A DNA stretch of 34,226 nt. Source: Fusobacterium sp. DD2. GTDB taxonomy: Bacteria; Fusobacteriota; Fusobacteriia; Fusobacteriales; Fusobacteriaceae. Below the pieces are notes generated by a model. The model was not told the origin of the DNA. It did no database searches and saw only the letters and a program-made list of their open reading frames with translations. Below are positions 14,731 through 23,928 of the stretch, piece by piece (position 1 is the stretch's first letter; each line of letters starts with the position of its first letter). The DNA is taken from the NCBI RefSeq assembly GCF_018205345.1, contig NZ_JADRHM010000020.1:1-34226 (forward strand). Reading direction: 5' to 3'. A program made the position numbers and the translations under genes.

Positions 14731-16029
14731 ATGATATTTAATCCTGTAATCATATCAGTAGTAGTAATGATTGTTTTATGTTTGTGTAAGTTGAATGTTA
14801 TTTTTTCAATGTTAATTGCGGCGATAGTTGCTGGGGTATCTGCTAATATGGGAGTATGTCACACCATGAAGGTATTGATCTCTGGTATGGGCGGAAATGC
14901 TGAAACAGCACTTAGCTATATTTTGCTAGGAACATTAGCAGTAGCAATTAACAGTACTGGAATTGCTAGTATTGTATCAAATAGGATTGCAAAGTTGGTT
15001 GGAGATAAAAAAGTTTATCTACTTCTAATAATTGCAGCACTAGCATGTTGTTCACAAAACTTGATCCCAGTACATATTGCTTTTATACCTATCTTAATAC
15101 CACCTTTACTAAAACTTATGAACTCATTAAAGATGGATAGAAGAGCAATGGCCTGCTGTTTAACATTTGGATTAAAAACACCATACGTTGTTTTACCAGT
15201 AGGATTTGGGCTTATCTTTCATACAATAGTGAAAGATCAAATTTCAGCAAATGGATATATTATAGAACTTGGACATGTATGGAGATCAACTTGGCTTTTA
15301 GGGGTTGCCATGGTGATAGGTCTTCTAACAGCAATATTTATATCTTATAGAAAAGATAGGAACTATGAAGATCTTCCATTAAAAGGGATAAAAGATGTAC
15401 AGTGTGATAAAATGGAAAAACAGCACTGGATTACATTAGGAGCTGCAGTAGTTGCATTTGGAATACAACTTACAACGGGTTCACTTCCTTTAGGGGCAAT
15501 TTCTGCTTTAGGAGTTTTAGTAATATTCAGAGTTGTTAAATGGAAAGAATTAGATCAAATGTTAAATGATGGTTTCCTTATAATGGGAGTAATTGCTTTC
15601 ATAATGCTAATAGCAGCTGGATATGGAAGAGTTATAAGAGAAACAGGAGCTATAGAGAGTCTTGTTAACGGAGTAATCAATCTAAGTGGAGGAAGTCGGG
15701 CAGTTACTTCACTGATAATGCTAGTAGTAGGACTTTTTATAACAATAGGAATTGGAACATCATTTGGAACAGTACCAATACTTGCAACAATATATGTTCC
15801 GCTTGCTTTAAAATTAGGTTATTCAGTACCAGCAATGGTAATACTTATAACAGCAGCTTCAATAATTGGAGATGCAGGGTCACCAGCTTCAGACTCAACA
15901 TTAGGACCAACATCAGGACTTAGTGTAGACGGTCAACATGATCACATAAGAGATACTTGTATAGCAACATTTACACATTTCTGTGTGCCACTATTTATAG
16001 CTGGATTTATAGGAAGTTTAATATTTTAA
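14731..16029 (+). CDS. Putative histidine permease, NhaC/YuiF-type Na+/H+ antiporter family
   Basis: The 432-aa membrane protein has about 11-12 hydrophobic spans. Its sequence, including LNVIFSMLIAAIVAG near the start and the C-terminal GDAGSPASDSTLGPTSGLSVDGQHDHIRDTC, places it with Na+/H+ antiporter-like transporters such as B. subtilis YuiF, a family proposed to import histidine. It is the first gene of the hut operon, 29 bases before hutH, which supports histidine import. I chose the ATG at 14731; the in-frame TTG at 14704 lies in the leader palindrome, and GGGAGG sits between them. Transport of imidazolepropionate, urocanate or another ring compound is possible. Function is inferred from family and context. 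Confidence 0.75.
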   Translation: MIFNPVIISVVVMIVLCLCKLNVIFSMLIAAIVAGVSANMGVCHTMKVLISGMGGNAETALSYILLGTLAVAINSTGIASIVSNRIAKLVGDKKVYLLLIIAALACCSQNLIPVHIAFIPILIPPLLKLMNSLKMDRRAMACCLTFGLKTPYVVLPVGFGLIFHTIVKDQISANGYIIELGHVWRSTWLLGVAMVIGLLTAIFISYRKDRNYEDLPLKGIKDVQCDKMEKQHWITLGAAVVAFGIQLTTGSLPLGAISALGVLVIFRVVKWKELDQMLNDGFLIMGVIAFIMLIAAGYGRVIRETGAIESLVNGVINLSGGSRAVTSLIMLVVGLFITIGIGTSFGTVPILATIYVPLALKLGYSVPAMVILITAASIIGDAGSPASDSTLGPTSGLSVDGQHDHIRDTCIATFTHFCVPLFIAGFIGSLIF

Positions 16030-16058
16030 TTTAAAATATACTAGGAGGGACTATTAAA

Positions 16059-17594
16059 ATGAACAAATTAGTAATTGGAGCAAAAAAAATAAGATTGGAA
16101 GATTTAATCAATGTAACAAGAAACGGGTACAAGGTAGAAATTTCACCAGAAGCGTACAAAAAAGTTGATGAAGCAAGAGCTCTTGTAGACAGATATGTTA
16201 AAGAAAAAAGAGTATCTTACGGAATAACAACAGGTTTTGGTAAATTCTCTGATACTGTTATTTCTGAAGAAGAAACAAGCGCATTACAAAGAAACCTTAT
16301 AATGAGCCACTCATGTGGTGTAGGAAACCCAATAGCACTAGATGCTGCTAGAGGAATTATGCTACTTAGACTTATCAACATGACTAAAGGACACTCAGGA
16401 GTTAGAAGAGTAGTACTAGAAACATTAGTAGAAATGTTAAACAAAGGGGTAACACCATTCATTCCAGAAAAAGGTTCATTAGGAGCATCTGGAGACTTAG
16501 CTCCACTAGCTCACATGGTACTTGTAATGTTAGGTATGGGAAAAGCTTTCTATAATGGAGAACTTTTAGATGGTAAAGTTGCAATGGAAAGAGCAGGAGT
16601 AAAAATATTAGATAATTTATCTTCTAAAGAAGGTCTTGCACTTATAAACGGAACTCAAGTTATGACTTCAATAGGAGCTCACGTAACTTACGACGCAATT
16701 AACTTAATGAAACACTTAGATATTGCTGGAGCTTTAACTCTTGAAACTCAAAATGGAATAACTTGTGCATTTGATCCAAAAATCCACGAAGTAAGAGGAC
16801 ACAAAGGACAAATAGATACAGCTGAAAACTACAGAAAAATATTAGAAAATAGTAAAAATACAACAAAACAAGGAGAGGTTCGTACTCAAGATCCATATAC
16901 ATTAAGATGTATACCTCAAATCCACGGAGCAAGTAAAGATGCGTTAGAATATGTAAAAAATAAAGTTGAAACTGAAATGGAAGCAGTTACAGATAACCCA
17001 ATTATCTTCTGTGAAACTGACCAAGTTATATCAGGAGGAAATTTCCACGGACAACCTATGGCACTTCCATTTGACTTCTTAGGAATTGCAATCTCTGAAA
17101 TGGCTAACGTATCTGAAAGAAGAATTGAAAGATTAGTTAACCCAGCATTAAATAATGGATTACCAGCATTCCTAGTTAAAAAAGGTGGAGTAAACTCAGG
17201 ATTCATGATCGTTCAATACAGTGCTGCATCACTTGTATCAGAAAATAAAGTACTTGCACATCCAGCATCAGTTGACTCAATCCCATCTTCAGCTAACCAA
17301 GAAGACCACGTATCAATGGGTACAATAGCTGCAAGAAAAGCTGGAGAAATCTTAAAGAACGCAAGAAATGTAATAGCTATGGAACTTCTATCAGCTTGTC
17401 AAGGTGTTGACTTAAGAGAAAATGCTGACAAATTAGGAAACGGAACTAAAAAAGCTTATGAAGAAATAAGAAAAGTAGTTTCTTACTATGATAAAGATAG
17501 AGTAATGCACATAGATATCAATGCTGTTGAAGAACTAATTAAGAGCAACAAAATAGTTGAAGCTGTTGAAAAAGAATTAGGAAAATTAAAATAG
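16059..17594 (+). CDS. hutH: Histidine ammonia-lyase
   Basis: The 511-aa cytoplasmic enzyme removes ammonia from histidine to give urocanate. The self-forming MIO cofactor comes from Ala143-Ser144-Gly145 in GSLGASGDLAPLAHM. Other family blocks are SYGITTGFGKFSD near 53, QDPYTLRCIPQIHGA and TDNPIIF. The ATG follows TAGGAGGGA. Length is normal. Codon choice differs from most neighbours: 11 of 12 histidines use CAC, which suggests selection for efficient translation. It is second in the hut operon, with the urocanate hydratase gene 50 bases downstream. Confidence 0.97.
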   Translation: MNKLVIGAKKIRLEDLINVTRNGYKVEISPEAYKKVDEARALVDRYVKEKRVSYGITTGFGKFSDTVISEEETSALQRNLIMSHSCGVGNPIALDAARGIMLLRLINMTKGHSGVRRVVLETLVEMLNKGVTPFIPEKGSLGASGDLAPLAHMVLVMLGMGKAFYNGELLDGKVAMERAGVKILDNLSSKEGLALINGTQVMTSIGAHVTYDAINLMKHLDIAGALTLETQNGITCAFDPKIHEVRGHKGQIDTAENYRKILENSKNTTKQGEVRTQDPYTLRCIPQIHGASKDALEYVKNKVETEMEAVTDNPIIFCETDQVISGGNFHGQPMALPFDFLGIAISEMANVSERRIERLVNPALNNGLPAFLVKKGGVNSGFMIVQYSAASLVSENKVLAHPASVDSIPSSANQEDHVSMGTIAARKAGEILKNARNVIAMELLSACQGVDLRENADKLGNGTKKAYEEIRKVVSYYDKDRVMHIDINAVEELIKSNKIVEAVEKELGKLK

Positions 17595-17644
17595 TATTTA
17601 ATTAAAATTAATAATAAAAAGTGAAAAAATTAGGAGGAAGACAT

Positions 17645-19675
17645 ATGAATAATAACAAAGATATATTCGAAGCTATGACAATTAAATTAACAAAAGAAGA
17701 TATACCACCAGTAATACCAAAGATGGACCCAAAATTAAGAAGAGCTCCAAAAAGAGTTGTACACCTAGAAAAAGATGAAATAGAATTAGCACTTAAAAAT
17801 GCATTAAGATATATTCCTAAAGAATTCCACGAACAATTAGCACCTGAATTTTTAGATGAATTAATGGAACACGGAAGAATTTACGGATACAGATTTAGAC
17901 CTGAAGGAAGAATTTACGGTAAACCAATAGATGAATACAAAGGAAAATGCGTTGAAGCAAAAGCAATGCAAGTAATGATTGATAATAACCTTGACTTTGA
18001 TATTGCACTATATCCATATGAATTAGTAACTTATGGAGAAACTGGACAAGTTTGTCAAAACTGGATGCAATATAGATTAATAAAGAAATATCTTGAAAAC
18101 ATGACTCAAGACCAAACTCTAGTAGTAGCATCAGGACACCCAACAGGATTATTCAGATCAAAACCAGAAGCACCAAGAGCAATAATAACAAATGCTTTAA
18201 TGGTTGGAGCTTTTGATGACTATGACAACTGGGCAAGAGCTGCTGCAATAGGAGTAGCTAACTATGGACAAATGACTGCAGGTGGATGGATGTACATCGG
18301 ACCACAAGGAATCGTACATGGTACTTACTCTACAATATTAAATGCTGCTAGATTATTCTGCGGTGTACCAAAAGATGGAGACTTAACTGGAAAATTATTC
18401 GTTACTTCAGGACTTGGAGGAATGAGTGGTGCTCAAGGTAAAGCAACAGTTATCGCAAATGGTGTTGGAATAGTTGCAGAAGTTGATATCTCAAGAATCA
18501 ATACAAGATTAGAACAAGGATGGATCAACAAAATAGCTAGAACTCCAGAAGAAGCATTTGCATTAGCTAAAGAAAAAATTGCATCAAAAACTCCATATGC
18601 AATAGCTTTCCATGGTAATATCGTTGACTTACTAGAATATGCAGTAGAACACAATGAACATATTGACTTACTATCTGACCAAACTTCTTGTCATGCTGTA
18701 TATGACGGTGGATATTGTCCAGTAGGAATCTCTTTCGAAGAAAGAACAAGATTACTTGCTGAAGATAGAAAAACATTTAATGAACTTGTAGATAAAACTT
18801 TAAGAAGACACTATGAAGTAATTAAGAAATTAACTTCTAAAGGAGTTTACTTCTTTGACTATGGAAACAGCTTCTTAAAAGCTATATATGATATTGGTGT
18901 AAAAGAAATTTCTAAAAATGGTAGAGACGATAAAGGTGGATTTATATTCCCTTCATATGTTGAAGATATATTAGGACCTGAATTATTTGACTATGGATAT
19001 GGACCATTCAGATGGGTATGCTTATCAGGTAAAAAAGAAGACCTTCTAAAAACTGACAAAGCTGCACTTGAATTAGTTGATCCAACTAGAAGATATCAAG
19101 ATAGAGACAACTACATGTGGATAAAAGACGCTGACAAAAATGGACTTGTTGTTGGTACACAAGCTAGAATCTTCTATCAAGATGCTATGAGTAGAACAAA
19201 TATAGCTCTTAAATTTAATGAAATGGTAAGAAACGGAGAAATCGGACCAGTAATGCTTGGAAGAGACCACCACGACGTATCTGGTACAGACTCTCCATTC
19301 AGAGAAACTTCAAATATTAAAGACGGAAGTAACATAATGGCAGATATGGCAACTCAATGTTTCGCAGGAAACGCTGCAAGAGGAATGACTATGATTGCAC
19401 TTCACAATGGTGGAGGAGTTGGAATTAGTAAATCTGTAAATGGTGGATTTGGAATGGTTCTTGATGGAAGCCACAGAGTTGATGAAATCTTAATGCAAGC
19501 AATGCCTTGGGACGTTATGGGTGGAGTTGCTAGAAGAGCTTGGGCTAGAAATCCTCATTCAATAGAAACAGTTATTGAATACAACAAAAACAATAAAGGA
19601 ACTGACCACATCACATTACCATACATTGCAGATGATGAGTTAATTAAAAAAGTTATTGACGAAAAAATAAAATAG
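17645..19675 (+). CDS. hutU: Urocanate hydratase, long form
   Basis: The 676-aa protein adds water to urocanate to give imidazolonepropionate, using tightly bound NAD+. Visible blocks are SGHPTGLF, QMTAGGWMYIGPQGIVHGTY near 208, the glycine-rich GLGGMSGAQGKA near 256, DQTSCHAVYDGGYCPVG near 345 and LGRDHHDVSGTDSPFRET. It is longer than the common bacterial enzyme (about 550-560 aa) and close to the animal form (about 676). I chose the ATG at 17645, which has TAGGAGGAA at good spacing; an in-frame GTG eight codons earlier lies ahead of that site. Eleven of 16 histidines use CAC. The hutI start follows eight bases after its stop. Confidence 0.96.
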   Translation: MNNNKDIFEAMTIKLTKEDIPPVIPKMDPKLRRAPKRVVHLEKDEIELALKNALRYIPKEFHEQLAPEFLDELMEHGRIYGYRFRPEGRIYGKPIDEYKGKCVEAKAMQVMIDNNLDFDIALYPYELVTYGETGQVCQNWMQYRLIKKYLENMTQDQTLVVASGHPTGLFRSKPEAPRAIITNALMVGAFDDYDNWARAAAIGVANYGQMTAGGWMYIGPQGIVHGTYSTILNAARLFCGVPKDGDLTGKLFVTSGLGGMSGAQGKATVIANGVGIVAEVDISRINTRLEQGWINKIARTPEEAFALAKEKIASKTPYAIAFHGNIVDLLEYAVEHNEHIDLLSDQTSCHAVYDGGYCPVGISFEERTRLLAEDRKTFNELVDKTLRRHYEVIKKLTSKGVYFFDYGNSFLKAIYDIGVKEISKNGRDDKGGFIFPSYVEDILGPELFDYGYGPFRWVCLSGKKEDLLKTDKAALELVDPTRRYQDRDNYMWIKDADKNGLVVGTQARIFYQDAMSRTNIALKFNEMVRNGEIGPVMLGRDHHDVSGTDSPFRETSNIKDGSNIMADMATQCFAGNAARGMTMIALHNGGGVGISKSVNGGFGMVLDGSHRVDEILMQAMPWDVMGGVARRAWARNPHSIETVIEYNKNNKGTDHITLPYIADDELIKKVIDEKIK

Positions 19676-19683
19676 GTGATTTG

Positions 19684-20946
19684 ATGAAAGCTGATTTAAT
19701 CGTATATAATATCGGTAGTTTAGTTACATCAAGAGAGATAGAAAAAACTCAAGATATGACTAACATGGAGAATATTGAGATCATTGATAATGCCTATCTG
19801 GCAGTTAAAGATGATAAAGTGCTACAAGTTGGTGCTGGGGAATTTCCTAAAGACCTAGTTGATGCCAGCACCAATCTGGTTGATGCACAAGGAAAAGTAG
19901 TCACTCCTGGTATAGTAGATTCTCATACTCATTTGGTGTTTTATGGGTCTAGAGAGAATGAACTCCCTTTAAAAATAAAGGGGGTTCCATACCTGGAAAT
20001 CTTAAGAAATGGTGGTGGAATACTAAGTACAGTAAGAGCTACCAGAAAGGCTACTAAGGAAGAACTTGTTAAAAAAGCTATGGACACATTGGATAGAATG
20101 CTATGTTTCGGTGTTACCACAGTTGAATCAAAAAGTGGGTACGGGCTTACTCTTGATCAGGAGATAAAACAACTTGAAGTAAACCAGGAACTAAATGCAA
20201 AACATCCAATTGATGTGGTATCAACATTTATGGGAGCACATGCAGTTCCAGAAGAGTATAAGGATAAACCACATGAGTACATAGATGAGATTATAAAAAT
20301 GTTACCAGAAATCAAGAAAAGAAATCTGGCAGAGTTCTGTGATATTTTCTGTGAAGATGAAGTATTCTCAGTAGATGAGAGCAGAAAGATACTTACAGAA
20401 GCAAAAAAAGAGGGGTATAAATTAAAAATACATGCTGATGAAATAGTTTCATTAGGTGGAGCAGAGCTTGCTGGAGAGATGCATGCAGTATCTGCTGAAC
20501 ACTTAATGGCAGTAAGTGATGAAGGAATAAAAGAATTAAAGAAAAACAACGTTATAGCTAATATTCTACCTGCAACATCATTTAACCTTGGAAAAAATTA
20601 CGCTCCAGTGAGAAAAATGATAAATGAAGGGGTTAATGTAGCCATATCAAGTGACTATAACCCTGGATCATGTCCAACAGAAAATATGCAGTTGGTTATG
20701 CAGATATGTTCTTCACAACTTAAAATGACACCAGCAGAGATATTTAAGGGAACTACACTAAATGGTGCAAGAGCACTGACAAAAGAAACTACTATTGGAA
20801 GCTTGGAAAAAGGTAAAAAGGCAGACTTTGTAGTTTATGATACAGATAATTTAAACTATATTTTCTATAACTTTGGAATAAATCATGTAAAAGATGTTTA
20901 TAAGAATGGAAAAATAGTTGTAAAGAATAAACATAAAGTTTATTAA
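19684..20946 (+). CDS. hutI: Imidazolonepropionase
   Basis: The 420-aa amidohydrolase opens the ring of imidazolonepropionate to give N-formiminoglutamate. The metal-binding HxH is in VDSHTHLVFYGSRENE (about residues 79-94). Further ligands and substrate residues are in FMGAHAVPEEY, KIHADE, SAEHLMA and SSDYNPGSCPTENM. The ribosome site AGGTGA overlaps the hutU stop codon, so the two genes are probably coupled. Codon use differs from hutH: nine of ten histidines use CAT. It ends the operon. No formiminoglutamase or formiminotransferase gene follows, so the last step must be encoded elsewhere. Confidence 0.96.
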   Translation: MKADLIVYNIGSLVTSREIEKTQDMTNMENIEIIDNAYLAVKDDKVLQVGAGEFPKDLVDASTNLVDAQGKVVTPGIVDSHTHLVFYGSRENELPLKIKGVPYLEILRNGGGILSTVRATRKATKEELVKKAMDTLDRMLCFGVTTVESKSGYGLTLDQEIKQLEVNQELNAKHPIDVVSTFMGAHAVPEEYKDKPHEYIDEIIKMLPEIKKRNLAEFCDIFCEDEVFSVDESRKILTEAKKEGYKLKIHADEIVSLGGAELAGEMHAVSAEHLMAVSDEGIKELKKNNVIANILPATSFNLGKNYAPVRKMINEGVNVAISSDYNPGSCPTENMQLVMQICSSQLKMTPAEIFKGTTLNGARALTKETTIGSLEKGKKADFVVYDTDNLNYIFYNFGINHVKDVYKNGKIVVKNKHKVY

Positions 20947-20985
20947 ATTTTTAGGGAAAGAATAATGCCATAAATTTATCATACT

Positions 20986-21022
20986 AAAAAAGTGAGGAGA
21001 GTTAATCTCCTCACACTTTTTT
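20986..21022. terminator. Bidirectional terminator between hutI and gltS
   Basis: GTGAGGAGA (20992-21000) pairs perfectly with TCTCCTCAC (21006-21014) across a 5-base loop, with A6 on the left and T8 on the right. It serves the convergent hut and gltS transcripts. The gltS stop codon lies inside the stem. Confidence 0.9.
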
Positions 21023-22372
21023 TTGGTTAATATATCTAAGTAAAAATAAAGATATTATAGTTAAAAAAATAAAAAGAAGTACTGGGGTTAATGGATCATA
21101 CTTAAGACCAAGATTTATGGAACTTAAAATAAGTAGAGGCCCAATAAGTGCAGTAAGTGAAAATCCCAAAGAATAATCTCCAAGTACAGGGAGTTTAAAC
21201 TCAGGGTCACAGATTCTTAAAAGAAGCATTCCAGTAAAAAATACTCCAAAACTTGTTCCCATCATTGATATAGCTCTTTCAAAAGGATAGTTATTTTTAA
21301 AGTATTTTTTGCAAAGGGTATCAATTATCCACCATGTTACAATAAAACCTGTAATAATCATAGTAAGAAGTGGAAAAATATAGGTAAATACCGCTTTTAA
21401 TGGCAGAGCGGTAATTGCACTTACAACAGCAAATTCAGTAAATAGAGCTGAAATCTTTCCTTTTATTTTTGTATCAATTATCCATTGTAATTTTTTTCTT
21501 TTCATAAAATTCCATACAAAGAACATCACAATCATTGAAAATGCCCAAACAGAAAGAGATGAAAGAAGTGGAATACGTAATTTTTTTATAATGCCAAGTA
21601 TGATATATGAGATTCCGCACACTGAAAAAATTATAGCTACATGAAATGCAAGAACATCAACAGATGAAGAAACTGTTGTTTCATGACCAAAAATTGGCTG
21701 TTTATCTGTATCTTTAATAAATCCTTTTCTCATCTCTACAGGTATATTTTTAGGATTTTTAAGAAGAGAGGTATTTCCTTTTTTACAATTGTGGTTAATT
21801 AGGAATACTCCTATAATAATACCGCCAATAAGACCAAAGGTAGCCACAGTAGTAGCTATTCCCTGTGAGATAGCCCAGTAATTGAGCTTCATATCCTGAA
21901 GAACTCTACCAATGAGACCGGCAGTTCCATGTCCTCCTGCAAATCCAGTATTAAGTTCTGCACCAAAAGTTGGATAAAGAGGTATATTTAAAAGTTTTGT
22001 AAAGATAAAATTTATCACAAATCCAAGTGCAAGCTGTATAAAAGTAACAATATATAAAATAAGAGTGGTATTCAGTATATTTTTAATCCCCTGTTTTTTA
22101 TTTTTAAGATTAAAATTCATTCCAAGGGGAACAGAAGCAATTACTGGAATAATAAGTATTCCAGGGATTTTTCCAATCTCCTTTGACCATATAGATGGAA
22201 TGATTGAAAGATATTGTCCCAGGATTTCAGGACCTATTATAAGGCCAATAAATCCTCCTATTACAGATGCTGGTATAAAAAGATTCTGAAAAATCTTTAC
22301 TCTTCCTCTGATTACTGTTCCTAAAATAAGGAGAAAAGAAAGATAGCAAAATATTTGAAAATAAAGTTCCAT
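21011..22372 (-). CDS. gltS: Sodium/glutamate symporter (GltS/ESS family)
   Basis: The 453-aa membrane protein has about 12 hydrophobic spans. It carries the family motif GFAGGHGTAGLIGRVLQD near residue 145 and the matching C-terminal half with MMGTSFGVFFTGMLLLRICDPE. GltS proteins carry glutamate with Na+. The frame runs on to 22456, but the ATG at 22372 follows a clear AGGAGG and starts directly with a membrane helix. It is slightly longer than E. coli GltS (401 aa). It converges on the hut operon, whose end product is glutamate, so a link in amino-acid use is plausible. A terminator lies between ispF and this gene with little room for a promoter (see findings). Confidence 0.86.
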   Translation of the reverse strand: MELYFQIFCYLSFLLILGTVIRGRVKIFQNLFIPASVIGGFIGLIIGPEILGQYLSIIPSIWSKEIGKIPGILIIPVIASVPLGMNFNLKNKKQGIKNILNTTLILYIVTFIQLALGFVINFIFTKLLNIPLYPTFGAELNTGFAGGHGTAGLIGRVLQDMKLNYWAISQGIATTVATFGLIGGIIIGVFLINHNCKKGNTSLLKNPKNIPVEMRKGFIKDTDKQPIFGHETTVSSSVDVLAFHVAIIFSVCGISYIILGIIKKLRIPLLSSLSVWAFSMIVMFFVWNFMKRKKLQWIIDTKIKGKISALFTEFAVVSAITALPLKAVFTYIFPLLTMIITGFIVTWWIIDTLCKKYFKNNYPFERAISMMGTSFGVFFTGMLLLRICDPEFKLPVLGDYSLGFSLTALIGPLLILSSINLGLKYDPLTPVLLFIFLTIISLFLLRYINQKKV

Positions 22373-22404
22373 GTTACCTCCTGATGTTCTATTTCTATTT
22401 TCAT

Positions 22405-22434
22405 AAAAAAAGTGAATCTTATACAAAGATTCAC
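22405..22434 (-). terminator. Terminator after ispF
   Basis: GTGAATCTT (22412-22420) pairs with AAGATTCAC (22426-22434) around a 5-base loop. On the minus strand the stem is followed by seven T. It ends the long secretion-rfaE1-ispF transcript and lies only 32 bases before the gltS start codon. Confidence 0.88.
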
Positions 22435-22442
22435 CCCTGATT

Positions 22443-22919
22443 TTATTTTTTCTCAAGTAAAACTACACAGTATGATTTTACTCCTGATTCATCACCAGTA
22501 AAACCAAGCTTCTCTTCTGTTGTAGCTTTTACACTGACCTGATCAATATCAATTTTTAAGATATTTGAAATTCTTTCTCTCATTGACTGAATATAAGGTT
22601 TAACTTTTGGTTTTTGAAGTACAATTATTGAATCCAGATTTACTATCTGATATTCTTTTTCATCTATTAACTCTTTTACTCTACTTAAAAGAATTGTACT
22701 GTCAATATTTTTATACTGCATATCATTGTCAGGAAAATGTTGACCAATATCTCCAAGAGCAAGAGCTCCAAGAATGGCATCCATTATAGCATGGATTAGA
22801 ACATCTCCATCAGAATGACCTAAAACTCCCTTAGTATGAGGAATCTCTATACCACCTAATACTAATTTTCTTCCTTCAACAAGTTTGTGCACATCATAAC
22901 CATTTCCAATTCTAATCAT
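22443..22919 (-). CDS. ispF: 2-C-methyl-D-erythritol 2,4-cyclodiphosphate synthase
   Basis: The 158-aa enzyme of the MEP isoprenoid pathway forms the cyclic diphosphate from CDP-ME-2-phosphate. The zinc ligands are visible in GNGYDVHKL (Asp8, His10) and in GVLGHSDGDVLIHAIMDAILGALALGDIGQHFPD. The C-terminal region KATTEEKLGFTGDESG is characteristic. The ATG at 22919 matches the usual IspF start and follows the rfaE1 stop by two bases. An in-frame ATG five codons earlier overlaps rfaE1 and is less likely. It is the last gene of the minus-strand run. Confidence 0.96.
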   Translation of the reverse strand: MIRIGNGYDVHKLVEGRKLVLGGIEIPHTKGVLGHSDGDVLIHAIMDAILGALALGDIGQHFPDNDMQYKNIDSTILLSRVKELIDEKEYQIVNLDSIIVLQKPKVKPYIQSMRERISNILKIDIDQVSVKATTEEKLGFTGDESGVKSYCVVLLEKK

Positions 22920-22921
22920 GA

Positions 22922-23908
22922 TTACACTTCCCATCTATCATATATTTTTTCATAAAATTCAAGTATTTCATCTTTTGTTGCTGTAGAAGTTCCAACTTTA
23001 CCAACTACTACTCCAGCAGCTGTATTTGCAATTTTAGCAGCTTCATGCCATGATACTCCTGAAGCTCCAGCTAAGGTATATACAGATATTACAGTATCTC
23101 CAGCACCAGTAACATCATATACCTCTTGAGCAAATGTAGGAATATTAACTACTCTATCCATAAATAAACTCATTCCCTCTTCACTTCTAGTCAGAAGAAG
23201 GTTATTAAGATTCAATTTTTCTTTAAGTGCTTTACCAAGTGCTTCAAAATCCTTTGTTTTAACTCCCATACACTCCATAGCTTCTTTTTTATTAGGAGTC
23301 ATAGATGTAGCACCATAGTAGTTCATTGCATTTTTAGGTTTAGGATCCACATTTACTATGATATTTTTTTCTCTGCAAAGTTTTACAATCTCTTTTGCAA
23401 CTCTTGGAGTAAGTACTCCTTTATCATAGTCAGATAGGATAACAGCATCCAGTTTATCAATATTTGCTTTAAATTTTTCAAGCAGTGCATCTTCTAAAGT
23501 TTTTGATATAGGTGATGCATCTTCCCAATCTATTCTTAAAAGTTGCTGATTTCCAGCAAGTACTCTTTTTTTAACTATTGTTGGTAACTCATTTGTTCTT
23601 ATAATAGCTTTAGTGTCAATATTTTTTTCATCAAATGCTTTTAAAAGTCTATCACCATTAGTATCACTTCCAATGACTCCAAAACAAACTGTTTTAGCTT
23701 CTAAAGCATTAAGGTTATTTACAACGTTAGCAGCTCCTCCAAGAGAGAATCTTTCCTCTTTTACAGTAACTACAGGAACAGGAGCTTCAGGGGATATTCT
23801 TTCAACTATTCCAATGATATAGTCATCAAGCATTAAATCTCCCACTACCCCAATTGTGATGTTTTTAAAATTATCCAATATCGTTTTCAGATTTAATTGA
23901 TTTGTCAT
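22922..23908 (-). CDS. rfaE1: D-glycero-beta-D-manno-heptose-7-phosphate kinase
   Basis: The 328-aa PfkB-family kinase phosphorylates heptose-7-phosphate for LPS inner-core heptose synthesis. The N-terminal VVGDLMLDDYIIGIVERISPEAPVPVV is the HldE/RfaE domain-1 signature, and VTGAGDTVISVYTLA near residue 262 holds the catalytic Asp and anion hole. The adenylyltransferase half present in E. coli HldE (477 aa) is absent, so a separate enzyme must supply it. AGAGGT precedes the ATG. It lies 20 bases after the secretin gene and 2 before ispF. It supports a Gram-negative host with heptose-containing LPS. Confidence 0.93.
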   Translation of the reverse strand: MTNQLNLKTILDNFKNITIGVVGDLMLDDYIIGIVERISPEAPVPVVTVKEERFSLGGAANVVNNLNALEAKTVCFGVIGSDTNGDRLLKAFDEKNIDTKAIIRTNELPTIVKKRVLAGNQQLLRIDWEDASPISKTLEDALLEKFKANIDKLDAVILSDYDKGVLTPRVAKEIVKLCREKNIIVNVDPKPKNAMNYYGATSMTPNKKEAMECMGVKTKDFEALGKALKEKLNLNNLLLTRSEEGMSLFMDRVVNIPTFAQEVYDVTGAGDTVISVYTLAGASGVSWHEAAKIANTAAGVVVGKVGTSTATKDEILEFYEKIYDRWEV

Positions 23909-23928
23909 ATTTAGACCTCTTTCTTATT

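Noticed and set aside
20157-20549. A 130-aa minus-strand ORF opposite hutI
   Set aside because: It is Ser/Ile/Phe-rich antisense of a strongly conserved enzyme gene, without start signals.
22373-22456. A 28-residue N-terminal extension of the GltS protein
   Set aside because: It crosses the ispF terminator hairpin. The ATG at 22372 directly follows AGGAGG and begins the first membrane helix.
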